Source: CAYYNP01 sp964472545 (GTDB taxonomy: Bacteria > Planctomycetota > Planctomycetia > Pirellulales > Thermoguttaceae). Taken from it: a DNA stretch of 64,000 nt. Each line of letters starts with the position of its first letter. The first letter of the stretch is position 1. Below the pieces are notes generated by a model. The model was given only the letters and a program-made list of their open reading frames with translations, was not told where the DNA came from and did no database searches. Positions 9,780-18,858 of this stretch are shown one piece after another. Made by a program: the position numbers and the translations under genes. The DNA lies in NCBI GenBank assembly GCA_964472545.1, contig CAYYNP010000003.1:34426-98425 (forward strand), in the 5' to 3' direction.

Positions 9780-11753
9780 TCAGCCGCCGCCGACGGTCAG
9801 CGATACGTGCTTGGTCTCGCCGACGGTGACCTTCTCATCTTTCAGCGTTGCATCCGCAAACCGCACGCGCAGCGTATAGTCGCCCGGCTCGCGGACGGCC
9901 AGGTTCACCGTATCCGGCCCGCGGCAGCCGGTCAACACCTGTGTGCCGACGGTGCGTCTTACGGCCGTGTTCCCTTCGCGGTCGACCAGTCGCACATCAG
10001 CCCCGACCACGCCGTGCCCGGTGAGCGTCACCGAGACGATGCACGTCTGCTGGAGCTTCTTGGCGTGGTAGGTCGGATGTTCGGTCGGACGGCGGCCTTC
10101 TGCGGCGTCGCTCAGCACCAGCGTGATTTCACCGTCGACGTGTCCGAGCAGCAGATCGTTCATGCCGTCGCCGTTGAAGTCGCCGGCGGCCACGCCCCAG
10201 GCGCCCTTTTCGTGTGCGGCGCCAAACGTTTCGGTGCTGTAGAGCGTAGGGTCCATGAACGAGCCGTAACCGCGGTTGGTGTGGAACTGGTTTCTCTGGT
10301 TCTCGTCGCGCGAGATCGTGTAGAGGTCGGCGTAGCCGTCCATGTTCAGGTCCTCGGCCAGCGTGGCGATCTGTCGCGCCGCGCAGAGCCCGATTTCATT
10401 ACCGTCGATGCTCACGTCGCGGGCCGCACCACGGATGTTGGCGACCACCGCCAGGCTGCTGTCGCCCGGGCCGACAACGTCCATCGTATCCTGGCGCCAC
10501 ACCGGCGCAAAGCAACCCGCCCCCGTCTTGCCCGGTTTGTAGTCGGGCGCACACCGGTAGTCGAACATCAACCGGTGCTCGAGAGGACAGAACTGCCCTT
10601 GTTCGTCTTGAATCAAGATCAGGCCCTTGCCCGTGGCGTAATAGAGGTCCGTTCGGCCGTCGTCGTTGAAGTCGCCCGGGGCGAAGTAGCCGTTGCCGCC
10701 CGGTTCGCAGGCGTCGTCGGCGAGGCCCAACGCATCGGTCGAATCGCTGAACGCTCCCTGGCCGTCGTTCAGCAGTGCGGTGAGCCCTCCGCCGTCGTGA
10801 GACAAGAGAACGTCGGCGTGGCCGTCGCCGTCGAGTTGGACGAAGGAGGAGGCCTTCAGCGGCGTATCCTTCGCGGCTTTCGGCAGCGAACGTTCCACGA
10901 AGCCTTGGGCTTGCCTGAGAAACAGCCGCGTGTCGATCAGCAGATCGCTCCGCCGGTCGCCGTTGACGTCGGCCAGCGCACAGCTCATCCCGGAAACGCC
11001 GGACAGGCCGAGTGTTTGCGTAGCATCCGTAAACGCGAGCGAATCGCCCTGCAAATACGCGCGGATCCCGCTCTCACTGCAAGCGAGGATGTCGAGATCG
11101 CCGTCGCCGTCAAGATCAAACAGGGCCACTCCGCCCGCGCTGCCCGGCAACGTGCCGACGGTGACGTCTCGATTGAGGCGGACGGTTGGCACGGCAGGGA
11201 AGAAGGCGGTTCCATTCTTCGTGTCGACCAGCATCTCGGCCAGCCGAGTGGAATCGCCGTTAAACGTACCGACCATCACGTCCGCGCTGGCCGATTCGTA
11301 GGTCCAGGCCGACGGTGTGTCCATGTCGGCAATCCGCGCATGATGCCATTGACGCTCGCCGCAATAGAGCAGAATCTCATCCTCGCCTCGCCGGCGCGAC
11401 TTGCCGACAAAGGCGACGAACGTGCGATCCTCGTAGGCGACGTCCCAGATGTTCCACGTCTCGTTGGCCTCGTGATCCGGTTCGTCGCGGTCCTTCCACG
11501 CCGGAACGTCGACCACGATTTCCTTGTCGGCGTATTCGCCCTTGCAGACGCTGACGACCTGGAGCTTGATCCGGCCGGATTCGACGTCCATGTCGTCATC
11601 GGTCAACTCGGCCGAGACGACCTCGCCTGCCAGGACCACCTTGTAGCGTTCGTACAGGTGAATCGGCTGCAGCGTCGGGTTGACCAATGCCTCGGCGGTC
11701 GGTGCGAGTAGGAAGACGGTCAGTGCGGCCGCGAGGAGTGTTCTGACGTTCAT
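9780..11753 (-). CDS. Secreted FG-GAP/VCBS-repeat protein
   Basis: A 657-residue protein. I place the start at the ATG at 11753, which begins a clear signal peptide (MNVRTLLAAALTVFLLAP) and has AGAGAGGCG upstream; the frame extends only 8 codons further. An N-terminal ~150-residue domain of unknown type (VVSAEL, CKGEYADKEIVVDVPAW) is followed by at least six calcium-binding FG-GAP/VCBS-like repeats, for example LFDLDGDGDLDILACSE, LDGDGHADVLLSHDGG, PGDFNDDGRTDLYYATG and AGDFNGDGMNDLLLGHVDG, which form an integrin-like propeller. A C-terminal beta domain ends the protein. It is likely periplasmic or surface-located with a binding role; no catalytic motif is seen. It lies in a minus-strand run of exported proteins. 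Confidence 0.85.
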   Translation of the reverse strand: MNVRTLLAAALTVFLLAPTAEALVNPTLQPIHLYERYKVVLAGEVVSAELTDDDMDVESGRIKLQVVSVCKGEYADKEIVVDVPAWKDRDEPDHEANETWNIWDVAYEDRTFVAFVGKSRRRGEDEILLYCGERQWHHARIADMDTPSAWTYESASADVMVGTFNGDSTRLAEMLVDTKNGTAFFPAVPTVRLNRDVTVGTLPGSAGGVALFDLDGDGDLDILACSESGIRAYLQGDSLAFTDATQTLGLSGVSGMSCALADVNGDRRSDLLIDTRLFLRQAQGFVERSLPKAAKDTPLKASSFVQLDGDGHADVLLSHDGGGLTALLNDGQGAFSDSTDALGLADDACEPGGNGYFAPGDFNDDGRTDLYYATGKGLILIQDEQGQFCPLEHRLMFDYRCAPDYKPGKTGAGCFAPVWRQDTMDVVGPGDSSLAVVANIRGAARDVSIDGNEIGLCAARQIATLAEDLNMDGYADLYTISRDENQRNQFHTNRGYGSFMDPTLYSTETFGAAHEKGAWGVAAGDFNGDGMNDLLLGHVDGEITLVLSDAAEGRRPTEHPTYHAKKLQQTCIVSVTLTGHGVVGADVRLVDREGNTAVRRTVGTQVLTGCRGPDTVNLAVREPGDYTLRVRFADATLKDEKVTVGETKHVSLTVGGG

Positions 11754-11789
11754 GGTTGTCGCCTCTCTTGGTCCCATCGTCTCTCGAAG

Positions 11790-13262
11790 CTACGGAGTCG
11801 TGTACTTCGTCTCCGGTTCCAGCGGCGACGTCGGATGGCCCCCTCCCGTCTCCGCGAGTTCCGCTTCGTATCCGCGAACAAGGTCCTTCGGGTCCTTGCT
11901 GAGGCAGCCGTCGCCGAACGAGATGTTCTCCCAGCCGTTGAAGTTCTCCATGCTTGCCGTGACGATTCCACCGCGATGCAGATCGTCGAATCGCACGTTG
12001 GCGAGCTTGGAAGTCGGGCTGATCCAGAGCCCGATCTTCGGCAGGATATCGGGAAATACCCTCGCGAAGGCTTCGTCGGTCCGCCCCCAGCATCCGGCTC
12101 CGCCCGCGGAGATGCGCTGCCAACAGACAACCAGGCGAGCGTCTGAGCCCTTGGCCGGATAACCGATCAGGTCGCCGTCGACGATCGTGCTGTAGCTTCC
12201 GTAACCGTAGAACATCTTCGCGCCGCCAGGCGTCGTGGGAATCGGCTTCCTTTTCGCCTTCTCCTCCTCCTTTTGAGGAATGGGCAGGTTCATCCAGTTC
12301 TTGTATCCGGTACCCATGTAGGCGTCGCGCCGCAGGGGCCTGTCCGGTGCGCCCCCGGAAACCTCGCCCCGGACCTGCCAATCTCTGCAAGGAAACTGGT
12401 TCATTCCGTGCGAGCATTGGGCGCCGTCCATCAGGATGACTTTGGCGCCTTTGGCCACTGACATCGTCGCGGGCCCCGTCGTGACGAATCGACTGTCGCG
12501 ACCGACGATGAATGACCCCGATTTGATCCCGACTTCGTCCGTGATGCGTACATACCCGATGACTTCGGTTGATTTATCGGGCACCTTGTCGTGTACCAAA
12601 TACGTGGCGACGGAGCGCGAACACCTGCCGTATCCCATCCAGGGGTTATCCGTCTGCTTCGCCTGAGGATCGAAGGGCGTGACAAGCCGCTCATCGTGCA
12701 TCTTCTTCAGCTTGCCGTCCGCGGGCCAATCATATCGCAGAAACGTGTCCCCGCCGCCTGCAAATATGGTGTTTCTCCAGGATGTAAGCAGGCCCTCGTT
12801 GCGAACCCACAGGTTTCCAAAGATCGAGCAGTTTCCGCCGGTCTCAACACTCAAATGGGCGCCCCGGCCGATGGTCAGGTGTCGGCAGGCGAAACTCTTA
12901 ATCCCCATCGCCACGGTGTATGGCGTGTCGGCGTCCGGTAGGATGATATCCGTATCCATATCCGGAATCGCGTCGGCCGGCTTGCCCGTTGCCGCGTCGA
13001 TCCAGTTGGCCGGGTCCTTGGGGTCGATCTTCGGGCCGCGTCTACTGCTCGACTCGCCGGGGTGACCCCAGATCAATACACGCGCCTTCGGCCACTGCTG
13101 CTTGGAGAAATACTCATCACCGACGAGCATCGGCCAAGCGTGCTTGTTGTCGTACTGCGGGTTGTCCGCGGTGGGCTTCGAGGTGATTGCCTGCAAGTTG
13201 AGGGCATAGGCCGGCAAGGCACAGCCGAAGACTGTAATCAGAACCAGTGACGTTGTTTTCAT
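11790..13262 (-). CDS. Exported beta-rich protein of unknown function
   Basis: A 490-residue protein starting at the ATG at 13262 (signal peptide MKTTSLVLITVFGCALPAYA; AAGAAG eight bases upstream). The frame runs 38 codons further upstream, but that part looks non-coding. The mature protein has many short beta-like stretches with Gly/Asn turns (LTIGRGAHLSVETGGNCSIF, GNLWVRNEG, PATMSVAKGAKVILMDGAQ), which suggests a solenoid or right-handed helix resembling G8/carbohydrate-binding regions. Cysteines are frequent. I do not recognise the family. Its position between the FG-GAP protein and the M60-type peptidase suggests a role in binding or processing extracellular polymer. Alternative: a substrate-binding rather than catalytic component. 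Confidence 0.75.
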   Translation of the reverse strand: MKTTSLVLITVFGCALPAYALNLQAITSKPTADNPQYDNKHAWPMLVGDEYFSKQQWPKARVLIWGHPGESSSRRGPKIDPKDPANWIDAATGKPADAIPDMDTDIILPDADTPYTVAMGIKSFACRHLTIGRGAHLSVETGGNCSIFGNLWVRNEGLLTSWRNTIFAGGGDTFLRYDWPADGKLKKMHDERLVTPFDPQAKQTDNPWMGYGRCSRSVATYLVHDKVPDKSTEVIGYVRITDEVGIKSGSFIVGRDSRFVTTGPATMSVAKGAKVILMDGAQCSHGMNQFPCRDWQVRGEVSGGAPDRPLRRDAYMGTGYKNWMNLPIPQKEEEKAKRKPIPTTPGGAKMFYGYGSYSTIVDGDLIGYPAKGSDARLVVCWQRISAGGAGCWGRTDEAFARVFPDILPKIGLWISPTSKLANVRFDDLHRGGIVTASMENFNGWENISFGDGCLSKDPKDLVRGYEAELAETGGGHPTSPLEPETKYTTP

Positions 13263-13400
13263 AAGTCTTCTTTGGGGTTTTTCGTCGCGTGTGTACTTCA
13301 ATCTGCGTGGAAATGTGGAAAGAAAGGTTCGTGCACATCCGGCCGGCGTCTCCCGCGTCGCTGCCAGGGCCGCCAACCGGCCGCATCCGACGCAGCCGAG

Positions 13401-14933
13401 TCAGTCCTCGATCAACGTGATATCGTCAGCCGGCTTCTCATATTTCTTGCTCGCGATATACGCCTTTGTGTCGTCGACCATCTCTTGGGTGATCTTGTAG
13501 TGGTAGGTGCGATAGTCTTTCACCGTCAACTCGCCGACCCAGAAGAACCCCCACTTCTCGAAGAAGTCGGTCAGATCCAACTCGCTCACGTCGCAACAGA
13601 TCTTCACGAACTCGAACTGATTCTGAATCGACTCGTTCCCGCGGCCCGCGTGCGGGCGGCGACGCATCTGCTCCATCACGTCGGCGTAGAAATCGGGCTT
13701 GCCGTTGCGTGCGAAATAGAGGTGCAACTGCCAGAACGGAACCAACCGGTCGAAGACGTTCCCCACGGCCAGATACGACCTCTTGGGATCTGCCTCGATG
13801 ATGTTCTTGCGCGCCGAAGCATAGTTCTTCTGTGCCGCCAGACGGCTCTTGTTGCCCATGCCGGTGACCGTGTACATCGAGAAGATGTTGCAACTCACTT
13901 CCGTCATGCCGCCCCAGGTGATTTGCGGGCGCATTTGCAGCACGTGCCCCACCTCGTGGGAGAAACCCCAGCATGGGTCGCCGACGATCACCACCTTCGG
14001 ATCGGCGACCATGCGCATCGTGCCCTTGTTGCCCAGATACGCCACCCCGTCGCGATCGCGGAACATGTAGTAGTTGAAGTTCACCCGGGCCAGGATGCGG
14101 TTCTTGGGCACCTTCTTGTACTTCACCAATCCCATCAACGTATAGTGGCTATTCAGCAGTTTGTCGTAGTTGTTGATCAACTCCACGCCCTTGCTCCGCG
14201 TGTAGACGTTGAACCACTCGACCGGATAGGCGACCTGGATGTGTCGGCCGCGGGCGTCCATGATCGGGCTGACCGCGTCGTCCAGCAGGTGGTCCCAGTC
14301 GGCGTTGGTGTGCTTTGCGATATCGAAAAACCCGTTGACCTCTCCGGTGGGGAAGTGAACGCAGATTTTTGGGGCCCCGTCGGCGTGGTCGTCGAAGTAG
14401 CTTACGTAGACGTTTCCGCCCTTCTCGATGCGAATCACGTTCGCACCTTCCTCGAGCGCGATCTGCTGTCGCTTCAGCCCCCATCCGTTGGGGTCTTTGG
14501 TGGGATTGATCCCTTCGGCCGGCTTGCGCATCCAGTCGGGAATCAGCAGCGAGATTTCCTTATCGGCCGCGCCGCCCACAAACACCACGTGCTCGCCCGC
14601 CTCGAGGCAGATGCCGGTGATGTTCTCGTACCGGCTGAAGCCGCTGCCGAGCTTCACGGCCTCGTCCAATGCGCGGGGCGAAGGATAGGCCTCGTAGACG
14701 GCTGCCCGGTAAGTCTTGTCGTACGTGGAGTCCAACATCCCGGCGGCCACGTCCTTGAGCAAGTCGCTCTTGAAGCCGTCGAGGTCCTTCGACTTCACGT
14801 CGGCCTTCAACTCTCGGCAACTGGCGTCGGCAAAGAACGTCATGTCGGCCTTGATCGCGTCGATCTCGTACGCGGCGCCGTCGGCATTCAGCAAACATAA
14901 CGAAAACAACAGCGAGAGAATCAGGTGTTTCAT
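13401..14933 (-). CDS. M60-like (enhancin-type) secreted zinc metallopeptidase
   Basis: A 510-residue protein with a signal peptide (MKHLILSLLFSLCLLNADGA). The zinc site HEVGH (residues ~326-330, within GFSHEVGHVLQMRPQ) is followed by a glutamate in GGMTEVSCNIFS, the HExxH(x)nE arrangement of peptidase family M60 (gluzincin). Family members cut O-glycosylated proteins such as mucins. An N-terminal part with AYPSPRALDEAVKLGSG precedes the catalytic domain. The ATG has GAGG about 10 bases upstream. Its neighbours, clan GH-D glycosidases and a sulfatase, fit a glycoprotein-degrading role, which is inference. The 138-nt gap to the next gene holds no recognisable element. Confidence 0.85.
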   Translation of the reverse strand: MKHLILSLLFSLCLLNADGAAYEIDAIKADMTFFADASCRELKADVKSKDLDGFKSDLLKDVAAGMLDSTYDKTYRAAVYEAYPSPRALDEAVKLGSGFSRYENITGICLEAGEHVVFVGGAADKEISLLIPDWMRKPAEGINPTKDPNGWGLKRQQIALEEGANVIRIEKGGNVYVSYFDDHADGAPKICVHFPTGEVNGFFDIAKHTNADWDHLLDDAVSPIMDARGRHIQVAYPVEWFNVYTRSKGVELINNYDKLLNSHYTLMGLVKYKKVPKNRILARVNFNYYMFRDRDGVAYLGNKGTMRMVADPKVVIVGDPCWGFSHEVGHVLQMRPQITWGGMTEVSCNIFSMYTVTGMGNKSRLAAQKNYASARKNIIEADPKRSYLAVGNVFDRLVPFWQLHLYFARNGKPDFYADVMEQMRRRPHAGRGNESIQNQFEFVKICCDVSELDLTDFFEKWGFFWVGELTVKDYRTYHYKITQEMVDDTKAYIASKKYEKPADDITLIED

Positions 14934-15033
14934 GTGTGGAGAACCTCGGTTGGACCTTGTTGTTGGTTACTTTGGGTTGTTGCTGGCTACTTTGGCGAGA
15001 AATGCCCGCCACGACGTTTTCCGCAGGGTGACC

Positions 15034-17223
15034 TCATTCGGCGAAGGTCATCTTCCACTCCACCGTTTTGGTGGCCGAGGGGACGATGCGGACCGTGGCG
15101 ATCTCGCCTTGTCTGGCGATCTCGACCTTCTCGCCGTCGACGGCCGCGGCGGTGAGCCGGAAACCCTCCGGCACGTGGACCGTCATTTCGTACGGATCGC
15201 CGACGACCACGGCGCTCTTGCCGGAGAGTGTCTTCGTGCCGGCGTCCCAAGCTTCATCGAGCAGGCTGACACCGCCTTGCGAAAGGTGGCGCGTGGTGGA
15301 GAGCACCCACGGATGTTCGCGGGCTTCGCGGATGGCGAAGACCTGCATGCCGTTGTTCTCATCCATCGCCGGAGCGGTGAACGAACTCTTGGACTTGCCG
15401 AGGTACTTCTGGCTCCAGAACTCGAAGACCAGGTATTCGCGGTCGTCGTGCAGCCCCAGGTCCGCGAACTTGACCTCCTGCTGCGGCACGCCTTTGAAGT
15501 CGAACACCCACTCCGTCTCCCGCTTTTGGCCCCATTGGATCCGCGCCGCCACCGACCAGTGGTCGAAGGGCCGGTCGATCTCCTGAAGCCACCAGGGGGC
15601 CGTTTGACGGCCGCAACTGTAGAGCTGGCCGGGCACGGTGTCGAGCACCGGGGCGCTGCGCTTCATGCCCTCGATGTTCTGGTCGTCCTGATAGACCTCG
15701 AGCTTGTCGCTGAGCATCAGCACGCCGCCGGCCATGGTGCAGATCGCCGGCCGCACGATCGTGCGCATCGGAACGGGCTGCGGGCGGCCGAAGACCGGCA
15801 TCATGGCGTCGAGGTCCATCAGCCACTCGCCCAAGACGTCGCAATGGTCGGGATCGTTGCGCCACACGACGCCCTCGAGGAAACTGTATTGTGCCAGCGT
15901 ACGCGGTTGGAAGCCATCGTTGCTCAGCCGGGCGCCGTCGACCAGCCCGATCACGTGCTTCGCGTTGCCGACGGTGTGGCAAGCGAGCACGTAGACGTCT
16001 GGCCCCAATTCCTCACGGGCGACGATATCCCACATCCGGAGCGACTCCTCCGGCGTAGTGGGGTGCTTGCTGAAGAAGTCTTCGCACTCCGGGTTCTGGT
16101 AAGCCCGCAGCAGATCGCCGGTGCCGTCGATCTTCACGTAGTCCCAGCCTTGCTCCTTCAGCCCCCGGTAGAGCTTGCGGACCATGTTGTCGACCGCTTC
16201 CTTGTTGGTCGTATTGAGCACGTAGAAGCCGCGGCTGGTGAAGAGCGAGCCGTCGGCTTTGTGGACGAACCAATCGGGATGGTCTTCGCCGATCTGCTTC
16301 ACGTGCGGGTCGCTGGGGCGATGAATGCGATGTACCCAGATGCCGGGGTCCATGCCGGCGCCGCGGATCGCCTTGATCGCGTAGCGCCAGCCGCCGGGAA
16401 ACTTCTGGTTCCAGTTCAGCCAGTTTTCGGGACAGCTTCCGTTGCCGTGCTGGTAGGTGTCGTCGAACTGCATGTAGCGGTAGCCGAAGTCGGGCAGGTG
16501 CTTCTCGGCAAACACGTCCAACATGCCGTCGAGCACTTCCTGCGTGAAGCTGTGGCGATAGGCCCACCACGTGCAGTAGCCGGTGAGCGGACCCTTCCAC
16601 ACCTTGTAGGTCCACGGCTGGAAGCGCTCGTAGCCGTGGTGCTGCTGGTAGAATCGCGGGCGAAAGACCAACTCGATGCTTGCGGCGGTGCTTTCGATGG
16701 CGAAGGTCCGCTTGCCCGCTTCGTCGATCTTCGGCGTGATTCGCGTCGCGCCGTCGGCCGGCCCGATCAGCACCCAATCCCAGCAGCGATCGTAGACGGC
16801 GTTGTTGCGCAGGTTTCGGCTGAGGCCTGCGGTGTTGCGGACCAGCGGAAAGCGCTGCTGTGCTTCGGAAGCCGTTTCGGCCGGGAAGGCTTCGCCGCTG
16901 CCGGTGACGGTGCCATCCAGGATCAGTGTTATGCCTTCGTCCGCCTTAACCGGCACGAAGGTGAGCTTCTGTTCGATCTTCTCGTCGGCCGTGTCGGCCT
17001 TCGATGCGAAGGCCACACCCACATCCTTTCCGTCGGCGTCCCGGGCCGTGACGCTAGCGGTCAGGATCGTCGCGCCGTGGTATTCGATCGTCAGTTCGCC
17101 TTTGGCGGCATCCCATTGAGCGTTGGCGGGCGCATTGGCAGGCGGGGCTACTTGCTCAGCGGCCGAGACAAATCCGACCAGCACAGCGGTCACAGTCAAC
17201 GTGAGCAAACATCTCGACATCAT
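15034..17223 (-). CDS. Alpha-galactosidase-like glycoside hydrolase (clan GH-D)
   Basis: A 729-residue protein with a signal peptide (MMSRCLLTLTVTAVLVGFVSA). An N-terminal beta-sandwich is followed by a TIM-barrel region with WWAYRHSFTQEVLDG, FGYRYMQFDDTYQHG, GWDYVKIDGTGD and a C-terminal beta domain. The aspartate in KID near residue 360 matches the nucleophile position of GH36/GH27 enzymes (K-x-D at the end of a barrel strand). I therefore expect hydrolysis of alpha-galactosides or a related alpha-linkage outside the cytoplasm. The start has GGAGAGG just upstream (ATGATG; either ATG would work). The exact GH family is uncertain. Confidence 0.78.
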   Translation of the reverse strand: MMSRCLLTLTVTAVLVGFVSAAEQVAPPANAPANAQWDAAKGELTIEYHGATILTASVTARDADGKDVGVAFASKADTADEKIEQKLTFVPVKADEGITLILDGTVTGSGEAFPAETASEAQQRFPLVRNTAGLSRNLRNNAVYDRCWDWVLIGPADGATRITPKIDEAGKRTFAIESTAASIELVFRPRFYQQHHGYERFQPWTYKVWKGPLTGYCTWWAYRHSFTQEVLDGMLDVFAEKHLPDFGYRYMQFDDTYQHGNGSCPENWLNWNQKFPGGWRYAIKAIRGAGMDPGIWVHRIHRPSDPHVKQIGEDHPDWFVHKADGSLFTSRGFYVLNTTNKEAVDNMVRKLYRGLKEQGWDYVKIDGTGDLLRAYQNPECEDFFSKHPTTPEESLRMWDIVAREELGPDVYVLACHTVGNAKHVIGLVDGARLSNDGFQPRTLAQYSFLEGVVWRNDPDHCDVLGEWLMDLDAMMPVFGRPQPVPMRTIVRPAICTMAGGVLMLSDKLEVYQDDQNIEGMKRSAPVLDTVPGQLYSCGRQTAPWWLQEIDRPFDHWSVAARIQWGQKRETEWVFDFKGVPQQEVKFADLGLHDDREYLVFEFWSQKYLGKSKSSFTAPAMDENNGMQVFAIREAREHPWVLSTTRHLSQGGVSLLDEAWDAGTKTLSGKSAVVVGDPYEMTVHVPEGFRLTAAAVDGEKVEIARQGEIATVRIVPSATKTVEWKMTFAE

Positions 17224-17305
17224 CGTCCTCTCCTTCTCGTGCGGGTACGTTCTCAGTTCGGGCCAGGCGTTGTCGGAAAACCCGCGGACTGGCGGATAGT
17301 AGCGG

Positions 17306-17364
17306 ATAGTAGTCGTCTCGCTCCGCGAGACGAGGTGACATCTCGCGGAGCGAGATGACTACTA
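17306..17364. repeat. Family A palindromic repeat, full copy (A2)
   Basis: Same design as the copy at 9702: outer arms ATAGTAGTC / GACTACTAT around the nested palindromes GTCTCGCTCCGCGAGAC and TCTCGCGGAGCGAGA, with one mismatch in about 25 bp. A partial direct copy of the outer arm (GGATAGTAGC) lies immediately upstream at ~17295. It sits between the glycosidase start and the sulfatase stop. Confidence 0.9.
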
Positions 17365-17383
17365 TGGCGTTCTCCGGCAAAAC

Positions 17384-18790
17384 CTAATTGCCCTTGTAGA
17401 CTCCGTCGTCCTTCTGGCTGCGGGGGGCGATCCAGGCGTTGTCCATCAGTTCGCCGAGTTTCTTGGCAATCTCGGGATACTCGTCGGCAAGGTTGTTCTT
17501 CTCGCCCCGATCCTTGCTCAGGTCGTAGACCTCGATCTTGCCGGACTCGTGCTTCATGCCCTTCCACATGCCGCGGTGCTGTTCGACGTTGGGATTCGTC
17601 TCGAATCCCCTGTTGCTGCGGACGCCCTTCCACTTACCCATCCGCACGCCTTCATTATGGTACCACGAGTCGTCCCAGTACATGTACTCGTGCAGTTTCT
17701 GCTCGCCCTTGCCCAGCAGCGTGGGCACGATCGAGATCCCGTCAATGTCCTTGGGCACTTCCTCGGAAACGCCTGCCAGTTCCGCCAGGGTCGGCATCAC
17801 GTCGGGGAAATACCACGGCAGATCGCTCACCGCCCCGGCCCTGATCTTGCCGGGCCAGCGGACGATCATCGGCGTGCGAATACCGCCCTCGTGCATCGAG
17901 CGCTTCTGCCCTCTCATCTCGCCACAAGAGTTGTGAATCCCCTCCCACCGCCGGGCCCCGCCGTTGTCGGAGCAGAAGAAGATGATCGTGTCGTCGTCGA
18001 TCTCGAACTTCTTCAGCAAGGCGATGACCTCGCCCACCTGCCGGTCGATCATGGAGTCCATCGCGGCCACCACCTTCGCGTCCTTGGGCCACGGCTTGTC
18101 CTTGTAGAGCGCCAGGGCGGGCTCGTCCTCGGGAATGTCGTAGGGGCCGTGAGGGACGGTCCAAGGGCAATAACAGAAGAACGGCCGGTCCTTGTTCTCC
18201 TTGATGAACTTGATCGTCTCGTCGTAGATCGCGTAATGCGTATAACGCCCGTCGAGTTCGACCTTCACGCTGTTGCGGAAGAGATGCGTGTAATACGAAT
18301 GGGCGTGCCACTGGTTGTAGTAGCCGAAGAAGACGTCGAATCCGTGCAACTCGGCCGCCCCCTTCTCTGCCTGGTTGCCCAGCCCCCATTTGCCGAAGCC
18401 GCCGGTGACGTAGCCGGCCTTCTTGAGCACGTCGGCGACGGTCACCTCGCCGGGCCACAGCGGGATGCCACCGCGGTTGTCTCGAACGAACGTGTGCCCC
18501 TTATGGTAGCCCGACATCAGCACGCTGCGCGACGGGGCACAGACGGTGCATCCGCCGTAACAGTCGGTGAACTTGACGCCTTCGGAACACATCTTGTCGA
18601 TGTTCGGCGTAAGGATCGTCTTGCTGCCGAAGCAGCCCAGGTCGTGATAGCCCAGGTCGTCGACCATGATGAAGATGATATTCGGCTTGCGGCCGCCGTC
18701 ATCGTCGGCGACCGTGCATCGCGTCAAGCAGATCGCAAGTGCCGCGGCAACCGCCAGCGTCAGAAAACGTCTGCGAGTAAATCTGTTCAT
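17384..18790 (-). CDS. Exported arylsulfatase-type sulfatase
   Basis: A 468-residue protein. Tat-like N-terminus RRRFLTLAVAAALAI. The metal-binding start IIFIMVDDLGYHD (Asp44/Asp45) and the sulfatase signature CAPSRSVLMSG (Cys84, C-x-P-S-R) are intact; the cysteine is the residue normally converted to formylglycine by a separate maturation enzyme. FGKWGLG and the downstream FFCSDNGGARRWEG also match family S1. The length is normal for a single-domain sulfatase. It probably removes sulfate esters from glycans in the periplasm, working with the neighbouring glycosidases. No maturase (anSME/FGE) gene lies in this window. Confidence 0.93.
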   Translation of the reverse strand: MNRFTRRRFLTLAVAAALAICLTRCTVADDDGGRKPNIIFIMVDDLGYHDLGCFGSKTILTPNIDKMCSEGVKFTDCYGGCTVCAPSRSVLMSGYHKGHTFVRDNRGGIPLWPGEVTVADVLKKAGYVTGGFGKWGLGNQAEKGAAELHGFDVFFGYYNQWHAHSYYTHLFRNSVKVELDGRYTHYAIYDETIKFIKENKDRPFFCYCPWTVPHGPYDIPEDEPALALYKDKPWPKDAKVVAAMDSMIDRQVGEVIALLKKFEIDDDTIIFFCSDNGGARRWEGIHNSCGEMRGQKRSMHEGGIRTPMIVRWPGKIRAGAVSDLPWYFPDVMPTLAELAGVSEEVPKDIDGISIVPTLLGKGEQKLHEYMYWDDSWYHNEGVRMGKWKGVRSNRGFETNPNVEQHRGMWKGMKHESGKIEVYDLSKDRGEKNNLADEYPEIAKKLGELMDNAWIAPRSQKDDGVYKGN

Positions 18791-18858
18791 TGTCTTTCTC
18801 CGCGTTGTGATCGGGACACGCTGTTGTTCTGGGCGTGGGTCGCGTCATTGGTTTACGG

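Noticed and set aside
14716..17358. 880-codon plus-strand open frame
   Set aside because: Antisense to the M60 peptidase and the glycosidase; His/Arg/Asp/Val-rich composition with no motifs, caused by high GC. Its last codons only translate a family A repeat.
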